From Sneathiella aquimaris (GTDB lineage Bacteria > Pseudomonadota > Alphaproteobacteria > Sneathiellales > Sneathiellaceae): a stretch of 64,000 nt of DNA. The notes under the pieces are model-generated. The model was not told the origin of the DNA. It saw only the letters and a program-made list of their open reading frames with translations, and did not search any database. Positions within the stretch are counted from its first letter, which is position 1; each line of letters starts with the position of its first letter. Below, one piece after another: positions 56,976 through 64,000 of this stretch. The stretch spans positions 744,001-808,000 of the forward strand of contig NZ_CP112881.1 of NCBI RefSeq assembly GCF_026409565.1, in the 5' to 3' direction. A program made the position numbers and the translations under genes.

Positions 56976-58208
56976 TCAGCTCCGATAATCTGCGTTGATT
57001 TCGATATATCCGTGTGTCAGGTCGCAGGTCCATGCATGTGCCTGGCCATGCCCTACGGCAACGTCGACATCGATTGTAATATCCTTGCCTTTCATGAGCG
57101 GCACGATTTCCTCTTCCCGGTATGACGGATCAGGTGCCCCGTTTGCCGCAATTTGAAGGCCACATATTTTCAGGGCAATGTTATCCCGGTCGGCCTTCTC
57201 GCCGGATTTGCCAACGGCCATGATAACCCGTCCCCAATTCGCGTCTTCGCCTGCAATCGCTGTTTTTACCAACGGTGAGTTGGCAATCGCCAAAGCAATG
57301 GTTTTGGCAGATGCATCACTGGTTGCACCGGTCACTGAAACGGTAATGAATTTGGTCGCGCCCTCTCCATCTTTGGCAACTTGTTTGGCAAGGTCGGCCA
57401 TAACATCGAACAATGCTTGCTTGAAGCCATTCAGCGATGGATCGGTTTTGCTGTCAGGTGCCTTATTCGTCGCTGTCCCTGTTGCAAAAAGAAGGACGCT
57501 GTCACTGGTCGACGTATCACTGTCAACAGTGACACAATTAAAGGTCTTCTCGTTCACCTCTGCCAGCAGGGCTTGCAGGATGTCTGAGGGAATGTCTGCG
57601 TCGGTAAACAGGAAAGCCAGCATGGTCGCCATATCCGGCGCGATCATCCCAGAGCCTTTTGCAAAGCCGGTGATCGTTACGGTTTTGCCGTTCAAGTCGC
57701 AAGTTGCATGGGCGCCTTTGGGAAAAGTATCCGTGGTCAGGATCGCATCAGCTGCGTTTTCTGATTTGTTTTCGGACAAATCGTCCATCATGCCTGGCAA
57801 TGTTTGGGTGATGGCTTCGGTTGGAACTGGTTCGCCAATAACTCCCGTTGAGGCGATATAAATCTCTTCGACTTTCCCGCCAACAAGTTCTGCCGTTTTT
57901 TTCGCAGTTTCCTCGACGGTCCTGATGCCCGCAGAGCCTGTAAATACGTTGGCGATACCAGCATTAACGACAAGCGCACGGGCCTTGCCGTGTGGCAGGA
58001 TTTTTCTGCCCCAGTCGACAGGCGCACCCGGCATGGAGTTTTTTGTAAAAACGCCAGCGACGGTCGTGCCCGGATCGAAAACCGCAAGCAGGAGATCGTC
58101 TCTTCCTTTGTATCGCATGCCGGAATTCGTCGTTGCAAAACGAACTCCCTTAACCACAGGAAGATCAGGAAACCGGGCGGGTGCCAAGGGTGAAATAGGC
58201 AGCGACAT
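56976..58208 (-). CDS. argJ: Bifunctional ornithine acetyltransferase/N-acetylglutamate synthase
   Basis: 410 aa. It transfers the acetyl group from N-acetylornithine to glutamate in the cyclic arginine pathway and can use acetyl-CoA. The autocleavage site precedes the nucleophilic Thr in KGSGMIAPDMATMLAF near residue 187, so the protein matures into alpha and beta chains. Standard segments SGMRYKGRDDLLLA and TGVIGEPVP are present, and the C-terminus has YIEINADYRS. First gene of an argJ-mutT unit. Confidence 0.95.
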   Translation of the reverse strand: MSLPISPLAPARFPDLPVVKGVRFATTNSGMRYKGRDDLLLAVFDPGTTVAGVFTKNSMPGAPVDWGRKILPHGKARALVVNAGIANVFTGSAGIRTVEETAKKTAELVGGKVEEIYIASTGVIGEPVPTEAITQTLPGMMDDLSENKSENAADAILTTDTFPKGAHATCDLNGKTVTITGFAKGSGMIAPDMATMLAFLFTDADIPSDILQALLAEVNEKTFNCVTVDSDTSTSDSVLLFATGTATNKAPDSKTDPSLNGFKQALFDVMADLAKQVAKDGEGATKFITVSVTGATSDASAKTIALAIANSPLVKTAIAGEDANWGRVIMAVGKSGEKADRDNIALKICGLQIAANGAPDPSYREEEIVPLMKGKDITIDVDVAVGHGQAHAWTCDLTHGYIEINADYRS

Positions 58209-58281
58209 AGTATCTATCCAAAAAGAGTGACAGCCCCTGATTAGTCATTTTCAAAGGAGAGGTCAAATGGGGGTATGGAAT

Positions 58282-59043
58282 TTATGAGGGTTTATGGGCG
58301 GCGATCATATAATTGACGCTGAAATCCTGACTTAATCGCCAGTTATCATTAATCGGGTTATAGGTTGCTCCAGACATGTCTTTTATTAACAGGCCACGAT
58401 TGCGCACCATCTTAATCACCTCAGACGGCCGCAGAAACTTTTTCCAGTTATGGGTCCCGCGCGGTAGCCACCTCAAGATATATTCAGCACCGACAATTGC
58501 CAGCGCATAGCTTTTCATTGTTCTGTTGAGGGTTGCCACAAACAGAATGCCGCCGGGCTTCAGCATTTCACAGCAAGACGCGTTGAAACCGTCTACATCC
58601 GCTACATGCTCTATGACTTCCATATTCAGAATAATGTCAAATTTTTCGCCTGCCGCGGCAAGTTCTTCAGCTGTAGTATGCCGATAGTCAATTGACAGTC
58701 CCATTTTTTCAGCGTGCAACGAGGCTACACGGATATTGGTTTCCGAGGCATCGGCTGCAACCACTTCGGCGCCCAACCGCGCCATGGGTTCACTCAGTAG
58801 TCCGCCGCCACAGCCAATATCAAGCAATCGCAAGCCCTTTAAAGGCTTGAGCTGTCCGGCTCCTTCAGTCGGCTGCAAACCGAAATGATGAATGACCTGA
58901 TCCCGGATATACCCAATTCGGATCGGGTTGAACTTGTGAAGAGGTTTAAACTTACCTTTTTCATCCCACCATTCATCCGCCATTGCGGCGAAATTCGAGA
59001 TTTCCTTCGGGTCAACTGACTTAGAATTTGCCGCGTCACTCAT
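58282..59043 (-). CDS. ubiG: Ubiquinone biosynthesis O-methyltransferase
   Basis: 253 aa. Both O-methylation steps of ubiquinone synthesis are catalysed by this SAM enzyme. Motif I LLDIGCGGGLLSEPMARLG lies near residue 74; upstream WWDEKGKFKPLHKFNPIRIGYIRD, quoted in part, is a UbiG hallmark (WWD and LHxxNPxR). The C-terminus ends DFSVNYMIAAHKP, typical of the alphaproteobacterial enzyme. It is divergent from lysC across about 170 bp. Confidence 0.95.
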   Translation of the reverse strand: MSDAANSKSVDPKEISNFAAMADEWWDEKGKFKPLHKFNPIRIGYIRDQVIHHFGLQPTEGAGQLKPLKGLRLLDIGCGGGLLSEPMARLGAEVVAADASETNIRVASLHAEKMGLSIDYRHTTAEELAAAGEKFDIILNMEVIEHVADVDGFNASCCEMLKPGGILFVATLNRTMKSYALAIVGAEYILRWLPRGTHNWKKFLRPSEVIKMVRNRGLLIKDMSGATYNPINDNWRLSQDFSVNYMIAAHKPS

Positions 59044-59172
59044 GGCTTGTCGTCCAAAAATAGTCCAAATAACTAATAAAATTGATCGCTGCGCTTGCCC
59101 AGCATGCTGTGTTAAGTATATGTATACGCTCCTTCAAAAGGAAAAGGTACCCGTTCCTTAAATTTTAAGTAT

Positions 59173-59189
59173 GCCTTTATAAAAAAGGC
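59173..59189. promoter_or_regulatory. Short hairpin before lysC
   Basis: GCCTTT, ATAAA loop, AAAGGC, ending 24 bp before the lysC ATG. It could influence lysC translation; no known riboswitch is recognised in the region. Confidence 0.3.
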
Positions 59190-59212
59190 GAGGTCGAAAG
59201 GTTACAGCAGTC

Positions 59213-60433
59213 ATGGCACGGCTGGTTATGAAATTTGGTGGCACATCTGTGGGGTCTGTTGAACGGATCAAGAATGTGGCCAAACGCGTCAAAAAAGAAG
59301 TGGACGCCGGCAACGAAGTAGCGGTTGTTGTCTCGGCAATGTCCGGAGAGACCAATCGTCTGGTTGGCTTGGCGTCTGATGTCGCCGCGCTGCATGATGC
59401 GCGCGAATATGATGTGGTTGTTTCCAGTGGTGAACAGGTGACAGTCGGACTGTTATCCATGGCGCTACAGGATCTTGGAGTGAACGCCCGTTCCTGGCTT
59501 GGATGGCAAATTCCCGTAAAAACCAGTGATGTCCATGGTGCTGCACGGATCGAGGATATCGACTGTTCAGATCTTGTTGAACGGTTTAAGGATGGTCAGG
59601 TTGCTGTTTGCGCTGGTTTTCAGGGGATCGCCTCAAGCCGCCGCATTACCACGTTAGGACGGGGGGGGTCTGACACATCAGCGGTTGCCCTTGCTGCCGC
59701 GATGGAAGCGGATCAGTGTGATATCTATACGGATGTGGACGGAATTTATACAGCAGATCCCCGCATCGCGACAAAAGCATCAAAACTTGATAGAATTACT
59801 TATGAAGAGATGCTTGAATTGGCATCACTTGGCGCAAAGGTATTGCAAACCCGCTCAGTCGAAATGGCGATGAAGCACCGGGTTAAGTTGCAAGTACTGT
59901 CCAGTTTTGAAGAATTACCAGGAACACTGGTTGTTGATGAGGATGACATAGTGGAACATCAAGTAGTAAGTGGCGTCACCTATACACGGGATGAAGCAAA
60001 GGTAACATTGCAACAGGTGAACGATCAGCCTGGCGTTGCAGCGCTGGTTTTTGGGGCGCTTGCAGATGCCCATGTCAATGTGGACATGATTGTTCAAAAC
60101 GTGTCTGAAGACGGTAAAGCCACGGACCTGACCTTTACAGTTGGTCGCAATGAACTTGATCCTGCCCTGAAAGTTCTTGAGAACCTCAAAGGGGAAGTGA
60201 ACTGCAAGGCGATTGTTCCCGACCCGAATGTTGTAAAAGTCTCCATCGTCGGTATGGGCATGCGCAGCCATGCAGGGGTTGCGCAGACAATGTTCAGCGC
60301 CCTGGCAGAAAAAGGGATCAATATTCAGGTGATTTCAACCTCAGAAATCAAGGTTAGTGTTCTCCTCGCAGAAGAATATACAGAACTTGCAGTACGCACG
60401 TTACATTCCGCCTTTAATCTGGATGCAGCCTGA
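59213..60433 (+). CDS. lysC: Aspartate kinase
   Basis: 406 aa, typical of monofunctional class aspartokinases. It phosphorylates aspartate for lysine, threonine and methionine synthesis. The N-terminal KFGGTSVGSVERIKN, then GRGGSDTSAVALAA near residue 150 and YTADPRI near 180, form the kinase core. Two ACT domains follow (about 265-335, 345-405), which give feedback control by lysine or threonine. The next gene begins 4 bp after its stop. Confidence 0.96.
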   Translation: MARLVMKFGGTSVGSVERIKNVAKRVKKEVDAGNEVAVVVSAMSGETNRLVGLASDVAALHDAREYDVVVSSGEQVTVGLLSMALQDLGVNARSWLGWQIPVKTSDVHGAARIEDIDCSDLVERFKDGQVAVCAGFQGIASSRRITTLGRGGSDTSAVALAAAMEADQCDIYTDVDGIYTADPRIATKASKLDRITYEEMLELASLGAKVLQTRSVEMAMKHRVKLQVLSSFEELPGTLVVDEDDIVEHQVVSGVTYTRDEAKVTLQQVNDQPGVAALVFGALADAHVNVDMIVQNVSEDGKATDLTFTVGRNELDPALKVLENLKGEVNCKAIVPDPNVVKVSIVGMGMRSHAGVAQTMFSALAEKGINIQVISTSEIKVSVLLAEEYTELAVRTLHSAFNLDAA

Positions 60434-60437
60434 TATA

Positions 60438-61457
60438 ATGACAGATACAATGACACATGAAGGCCTTCAGAAGCTGAAGGTAGCCTGGGATCGCGGGTGT
60501 GAATTCCTGGGAACAGAATATGCAATTCTGGGCGGGGCGATGTCCTGGGTTTCAGAACGTCATCTCGTTGCCGCTATTTCAAATGCTGGCGGATTTGGTG
60601 TTATCGCCTGTGGCGCCATGACACCGGATCTGCTGGATACAGAAATCAAGGCAACGCAGGCAATGACATCAAAGCCTTTCGGGGTCAATTTGATTACCAT
60701 GCATCCAGAGTTGGATAAGCTTGTCGATGTTTGCCTTGAAAACAATGTGGGGCATGTCGTCCTGGCAGGTGGTTTGCCAGCCCGGGATACCATCACCAAG
60801 ATAAAAGACGGGGGTGCCAAAACTATTTGTTTTGCTCCCATCCTTGCGCTTGCAAAGAAGCTTATTCGATCAGGGGCGGATGCCCTTGTCATTGAAGGCA
60901 TGGAAGCAGGGGGGCATATCGGCCCTGTCTCCACAAGTGTTTTGGCGCAGGAAATTCTGCCCCATATTACAGATGTTCCGGTTTTTGTTGCCGGGGGGAT
61001 TGCCCGAGGTGAAGCTATTGCCAATTATCTGCGAATGGGCGCATCAGGTGTGCAACTGGGAACGCGGTTTGTCTGCGCTACGGAATGTATCGCCCACGCC
61101 GATTTCAAGAAGGCATTCATTCGTGCCAGTGCAAGGGATGCTGTAACAACTGTGCAGGTGGACCCTCAATTCCCTGTTATTCCGGTCCGGGCATTGAATA
61201 ACGAAGGCGGCCGTAAGTTTATTGAAACTCAGCATGAAGTCATCGCCAAATATAAAGCTGGCGAACTTGATCTGGAAAGTGCACAACTGGAAATTGAGCA
61301 TTTTTGGGCCGGTGCTTTGCGGCGCGCCGTGATTGACGGTGATGTTGAATATGGTTCGGTTATGGCCGGTCAAAGTGTTGGTATGGTCAAAAAAGAGCAA
61401 TCAACACAAGATATTTTGCAGGAACTGGTTGATGAGGCGGCGAATAGTTTTGCCTAA
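60438..61457 (+). CDS. Nitronate monooxygenase-like FMN protein
   Basis: 339 aa from the ATG at 60438 (other in-frame ATGs at 60423 and 60450 are possible; none has a strong ribosome binding site, consistent with coupling to lysC 4 bp upstream). TIM-barrel NMO/2-nitropropane dioxygenase family: PILALAKKLIRSGAD and VIEGMEAGGHIGPVS near residue 150 bind FMN, and GGIARGEAIANYLRMGASGV near 195 holds the phosphate. FabK-type enoyl-ACP reductases share the fold; the sequence cannot exclude this. Function in the lysC-ptsP context is unknown. Confidence 0.82.
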   Translation: MTDTMTHEGLQKLKVAWDRGCEFLGTEYAILGGAMSWVSERHLVAAISNAGGFGVIACGAMTPDLLDTEIKATQAMTSKPFGVNLITMHPELDKLVDVCLENNVGHVVLAGGLPARDTITKIKDGGAKTICFAPILALAKKLIRSGADALVIEGMEAGGHIGPVSTSVLAQEILPHITDVPVFVAGGIARGEAIANYLRMGASGVQLGTRFVCATECIAHADFKKAFIRASARDAVTTVQVDPQFPVIPVRALNNEGGRKFIETQHEVIAKYKAGELDLESAQLEIEHFWAGALRRAVIDGDVEYGSVMAGQSVGMVKKEQSTQDILQELVDEAANSFA

Positions 61458-61485
61458 CCTTGTTGGCAGGAAGGCATTTGGATAG

Positions 61486-63747
61486 ATGAGCAACGCGGCA
61501 GTCAGCGGCCCGAGAATATTATTCCGTCAACTCCGGAGGGTGATGGCGGGACAAGGGGATGCTGAGCTCCGCTTGCAGACAATTGTTGGCCTGATTGCCT
61601 CCAATATGATTGCGGAAGTCTGCTCATGCTACTTGATGCGGGCTGGAGATGTCCTGGAGCTTTTCGCGACCCAGGGACTGAATAAAGAAGCCGTCCACAG
61701 AACCCGTCTTCGGGTTGGTGAAGGACTGGTCGGTGATATCGCCGCCCATGCCCGCCCGCTAAATCTATCCGATGCGCAAAGTCATCCTCAATTTGCTTAT
61801 CGCCCTGAAACGGGTGAGGAAGCTTACCATTCTCTTCTAGGGGCTCCGATCTTACGCGGGGGCCGTGTTATTGGTGTTCTGGTGGTTCAGAACCGGACCA
61901 TGCGCCATTATACGGAAGAAGAAGTAGAGGCTATTCAAACCGTCGCCATGGTTGTTGCTGAACTGGTCAGTTCAGAAGAAATGATCAGTTCGACAGAACT
62001 GTTGGATACGGCCGGCAATGCCACGTTGCCACACCGTCTTGCGGGGCGTGTTCTGGCCGAAGGGCTGGCAGCAGGTTATGCAATTCTTCATGAGCCCCGC
62101 ATCGAAGTGCGGCAGACCATCGCCGATAACATGGCCGATGAATTGGTGCGTCTTGAAGTCGCTGTGAGCGGGTTGCAAAGTTCAGTTGACGATATGCTGA
62201 ATACCACAGATGCGCTGGCCAGCGAAGAATCCAAGGATATCTTCGAAGCCTATAAAATGTTCGCCCATGACAAAAGCTGGTTGAAGCGGCTGGAAACTGC
62301 GGTGCGGGCTGGGTTGACGGCGGAAGCGGCGATCAAGCGTGTTCAGGATGATACCCGCAATCGGATGAAAGAAATTGTGGACCCGTATATTCGGGAGCGT
62401 TTGTCGGATTTGGATGATCTGGCAAACCGGCTTTATCTGCATCTTGAGGGGAATCAGGGCATTGATCGCCACCATCTGCCTCAGGAGACGGTGGTTGTTG
62501 CCCGCAATATGAGCGCTGCTGAGCTTTTGGATTACGACCAGTCAAACTTGCGGGCTGTTGTGTTGGTCGAGGGAACAAGAAGCAGCCATGTTGCGATTGT
62601 CGCACGGGCACTGGGCGTCCCGGTCATTGGTCAATGCGAGGAAATCTACGATTCTGTCGAGCAGGGTGATTATGTTCTTGTCGACGGGGAACACGGGCAG
62701 GTGTTCCTGCGTCCGGGCGACGATGTTACGCAGGCGTTCGATCGTAGTGTTCGTCACCGGGAAGAACGGCAGGCGAAATTTGCAGCTTTAAGGGATAAAG
62801 AAGCAATTTCCAAGGATGGTCAACTGGTGGATCTGCATATGAATGCGGGTCTGCTAATCGATCTGGACCATTTTGATTCCGCTGGCGCCGATGGTATTGG
62901 GCTCTTTCGGACAGAATTACAGTTTATGGTTCGCTCCAAGATGCCGAAAGTGGATGAACAGACTGAATTATATTCCACTGTTCTGGATAAAGCCGGTGAT
63001 CGGCCGGTTATTTTCAGAACTCTGGATGTTGGTGGTGACAAAGTTCTTCCTTACCTTCAGATGAAGGAAGAAGAAAATCCTGCCTTGGGGTGGCGGGCCA
63101 TTCGAATTGGGTTGGATCGTCCAGCGCTTTTGAAAGCGCAATTACGGGCGATGGTGCGCGCCGCCGCCGGTCGAAATCTGAGTCTGATGTTCCCGATGAT
63201 TGCCGAGGTTTCCGAATTTCTTGAAGCCAAATCTCTTCTGACCCGCGAAATAGAGCGGGAAAAAGAAAAGGGAAGAGGTCCTAAACAGGTGAAAGTTGGA
63301 ACGATGATTGAGGTGCCCTCCATCATCTGGCAAATGCCTCATCTGTTAAGAGAGGTCGATTTTGTATCTGTCGGCTCGAACGATCTATTACAGTTTTTCT
63401 ATGCCGTTGATCGCGGAAACGCGATGGTGACAGATCGATACGATGTCTTGAGCTCAAGCTTTTTATCGATGCTGCAATATATTGCGCGGGAATGCGACAA
63501 GGCGGGCGTTCCCGTTTCGATTTGTGGGGATGTGGCCGGTAAACCTTTGGAAGCGATGACGTTGATCGGGCTTGGTTATCGGTCTCTGTCGATGTCGGTT
63601 GAAGCCATTGGCCCTGTCAAGCAAATGGTGCGCAGCGCTGATATTGCTAAAATTAACGAATTCACCAAACGTCTATGCAACTCGAAAGTTATTTCAGCCC
63701 GTGAACAGCTTCGTGCATTTGCGAAAGATCATTCGATTATCGTGTGA
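61486..63747 (+). CDS. ptsP: Phosphoenolpyruvate-protein phosphotransferase, nitrogen PTS enzyme I
   Basis: 753 aa. An N-terminal GAF domain (about 20-165) precedes the EI module: the HPr-binding helical part (about 185-335), phosphohistidine H368 in GTRSSHVAIVARALG, and the PEP-binding barrel (TLDVGGDKVLPYL near 510, GTMIEVPSIIWQMP near 605, CGDVAGKP near 680). PtsP starts the PTS-Ntr chain (NPr, EIIA-Ntr), which regulates nitrogen and potassium functions instead of importing sugar. The GAF may sense glutamine. It follows the NMO-like gene at 28 bp. Confidence 0.95.
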   Translation: MSNAAVSGPRILFRQLRRVMAGQGDAELRLQTIVGLIASNMIAEVCSCYLMRAGDVLELFATQGLNKEAVHRTRLRVGEGLVGDIAAHARPLNLSDAQSHPQFAYRPETGEEAYHSLLGAPILRGGRVIGVLVVQNRTMRHYTEEEVEAIQTVAMVVAELVSSEEMISSTELLDTAGNATLPHRLAGRVLAEGLAAGYAILHEPRIEVRQTIADNMADELVRLEVAVSGLQSSVDDMLNTTDALASEESKDIFEAYKMFAHDKSWLKRLETAVRAGLTAEAAIKRVQDDTRNRMKEIVDPYIRERLSDLDDLANRLYLHLEGNQGIDRHHLPQETVVVARNMSAAELLDYDQSNLRAVVLVEGTRSSHVAIVARALGVPVIGQCEEIYDSVEQGDYVLVDGEHGQVFLRPGDDVTQAFDRSVRHREERQAKFAALRDKEAISKDGQLVDLHMNAGLLIDLDHFDSAGADGIGLFRTELQFMVRSKMPKVDEQTELYSTVLDKAGDRPVIFRTLDVGGDKVLPYLQMKEEENPALGWRAIRIGLDRPALLKAQLRAMVRAAAGRNLSLMFPMIAEVSEFLEAKSLLTREIEREKEKGRGPKQVKVGTMIEVPSIIWQMPHLLREVDFVSVGSNDLLQFFYAVDRGNAMVTDRYDVLSSSFLSMLQYIARECDKAGVPVSICGDVAGKPLEAMTLIGLGYRSLSMSVEAIGPVKQMVRSADIAKINEFTKRLCNSKVISAREQLRAFAKDHSIIV

Positions 63748-63892
63748 TTTTTTTAAGAGTGAAACGACCTTAACTGTTTGAGCTTTAATCTTTTTTGCGG
63801 ACAACACTCAAAAAATAAATTATCGTTCAAGTGCTTTTCCTGGGAAGCGGGAAAGGCAACTGAATTGAAATGTAATTTAACGGTACCCTGAA

Positions 63893-64000
63893 ATGGCGAA
63901 ACAAAAAGAATTGCCATTGGAGGATGAGGCGCAAAAACGTCTCAATCTGACAATTTCGGATGACGAAAAGTCTGACCCGGATAAGGGCGGCCAATCGGCT
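63893..64000 (+). CDS. Start of a protein truncated by the right edge
   Basis: ATG at 63893 with 36 open codons to the window end: MAKQKELPLEDEA at the start, then a charged, low-complexity stretch rich in Asp, Lys and Gln. There is not enough for a family call. In several alphaproteobacteria a helix-turn-helix RodZ-like gene followed by ispG comes after ptsP, which would fit, but the visible residues neither show nor exclude it. Confidence 0.5.
   Translation, partial: MAKQKELPLEDEAQKRLNLTISDDEKSDPDKGGQSA

Noticed and set aside
1-64000. CRISPR arrays, prophage, toxin-antitoxin or defence islands
   Set aside because: No regularly spaced repeats, integrase, phage structural genes or recognised defence genes were seen in the window.

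Overview
The window looks like the chromosome of a marine-type alphaproteobacterium of moderate GC content. The pointers are families that are largely alphaproteobacterial: DUF952 beside pyrD, DUF2336, DUF3126, DUF1178, the DUF2849-cysI-DUF934 sulfite reductase block, a class I lysyl-tRNA synthetase, a type II lumazine synthase behind an FMN riboswitch, Rhodobacter-type porins, and the lysC-ptsP order. A Rhodospirillales/Sneathiella/Kiloniella-like genome would fit, but this is inferred from gene content, not from a marker-gene tree. No phage, IS element, CRISPR array or rRNA was seen. There is one intact tRNA.

Layout. 0-5 kb: a truncated DinG-type helicase, lysK, a class IV aminotransferase, DUF952 and pyrD. 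5-10 kb: a cupin-XRE regulator divergent from an omega-amino acid transaminase plus alanine dehydrogenase pair, then a ferric iron binding protein and a GNAT. 10-16 kb: isomerase/hydrolase pair, a LuxR-type protein with a defective receiver, DUF2336, dgt, and a divergent small protein/receiver pair. 16-23 kb: FMN riboswitch-ribH2, then a minus-strand block with a TRAP transporter (P, Q, M), an acyl-CoA dehydrogenase and an acyl-CoA ligase. 23-27 kb: CbiX-like chelatase, double cold-shock protein, DUF3126, secreted proteins, an OmpA lipoprotein and a DUF3012 lipoprotein.

26.8-30.1 kb is the most unusual stretch. A segment of about 1.64 kb carrying tRNA-Arg(CCT), a porin and gene tails has been tandemly duplicated. 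The second tRNA copy has decayed and the upstream flanks have drifted, yet the two porin genes are about 99% identical, with a sharp boundary at the ribosome binding site. This suggests gene conversion or selection on the porin. A 27-nt block upstream of both porins has stayed identical within diverged surroundings.

30-38 kb is acyl-CoA metabolism: a thiolase with a ketosynthase-OB protein whose active-site Cys is replaced by Gln, two MarR regulators, a hemerythrin-like protein, and an operon resembling the aliB-badH-badI ring-cleavage module of cyclohexanecarboxylate degradation. 38-43 kb: rhomboid protease, YHS protein and assimilatory sulfate reduction (cysH, DUF2849, cysI, DUF934). 43-64 kb is mostly housekeeping: M48 protease, a metallophosphoesterase-like protein lacking most metal ligands, carD, fdxA, secA, parvulin, nitrilase, grxC, comF, mutT, argJ, ubiG, lysC, a nitronate monooxygenase-like protein and ptsP. 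The start of one more gene lies at the right edge.

No clearly new multi-gene defence or biosynthetic system is visible. The best leads are the porin duplication, the degenerate enzyme-like proteins (ketosynthase, receiver, phosphoesterase, hemerythrin) and several palindromic operator candidates.
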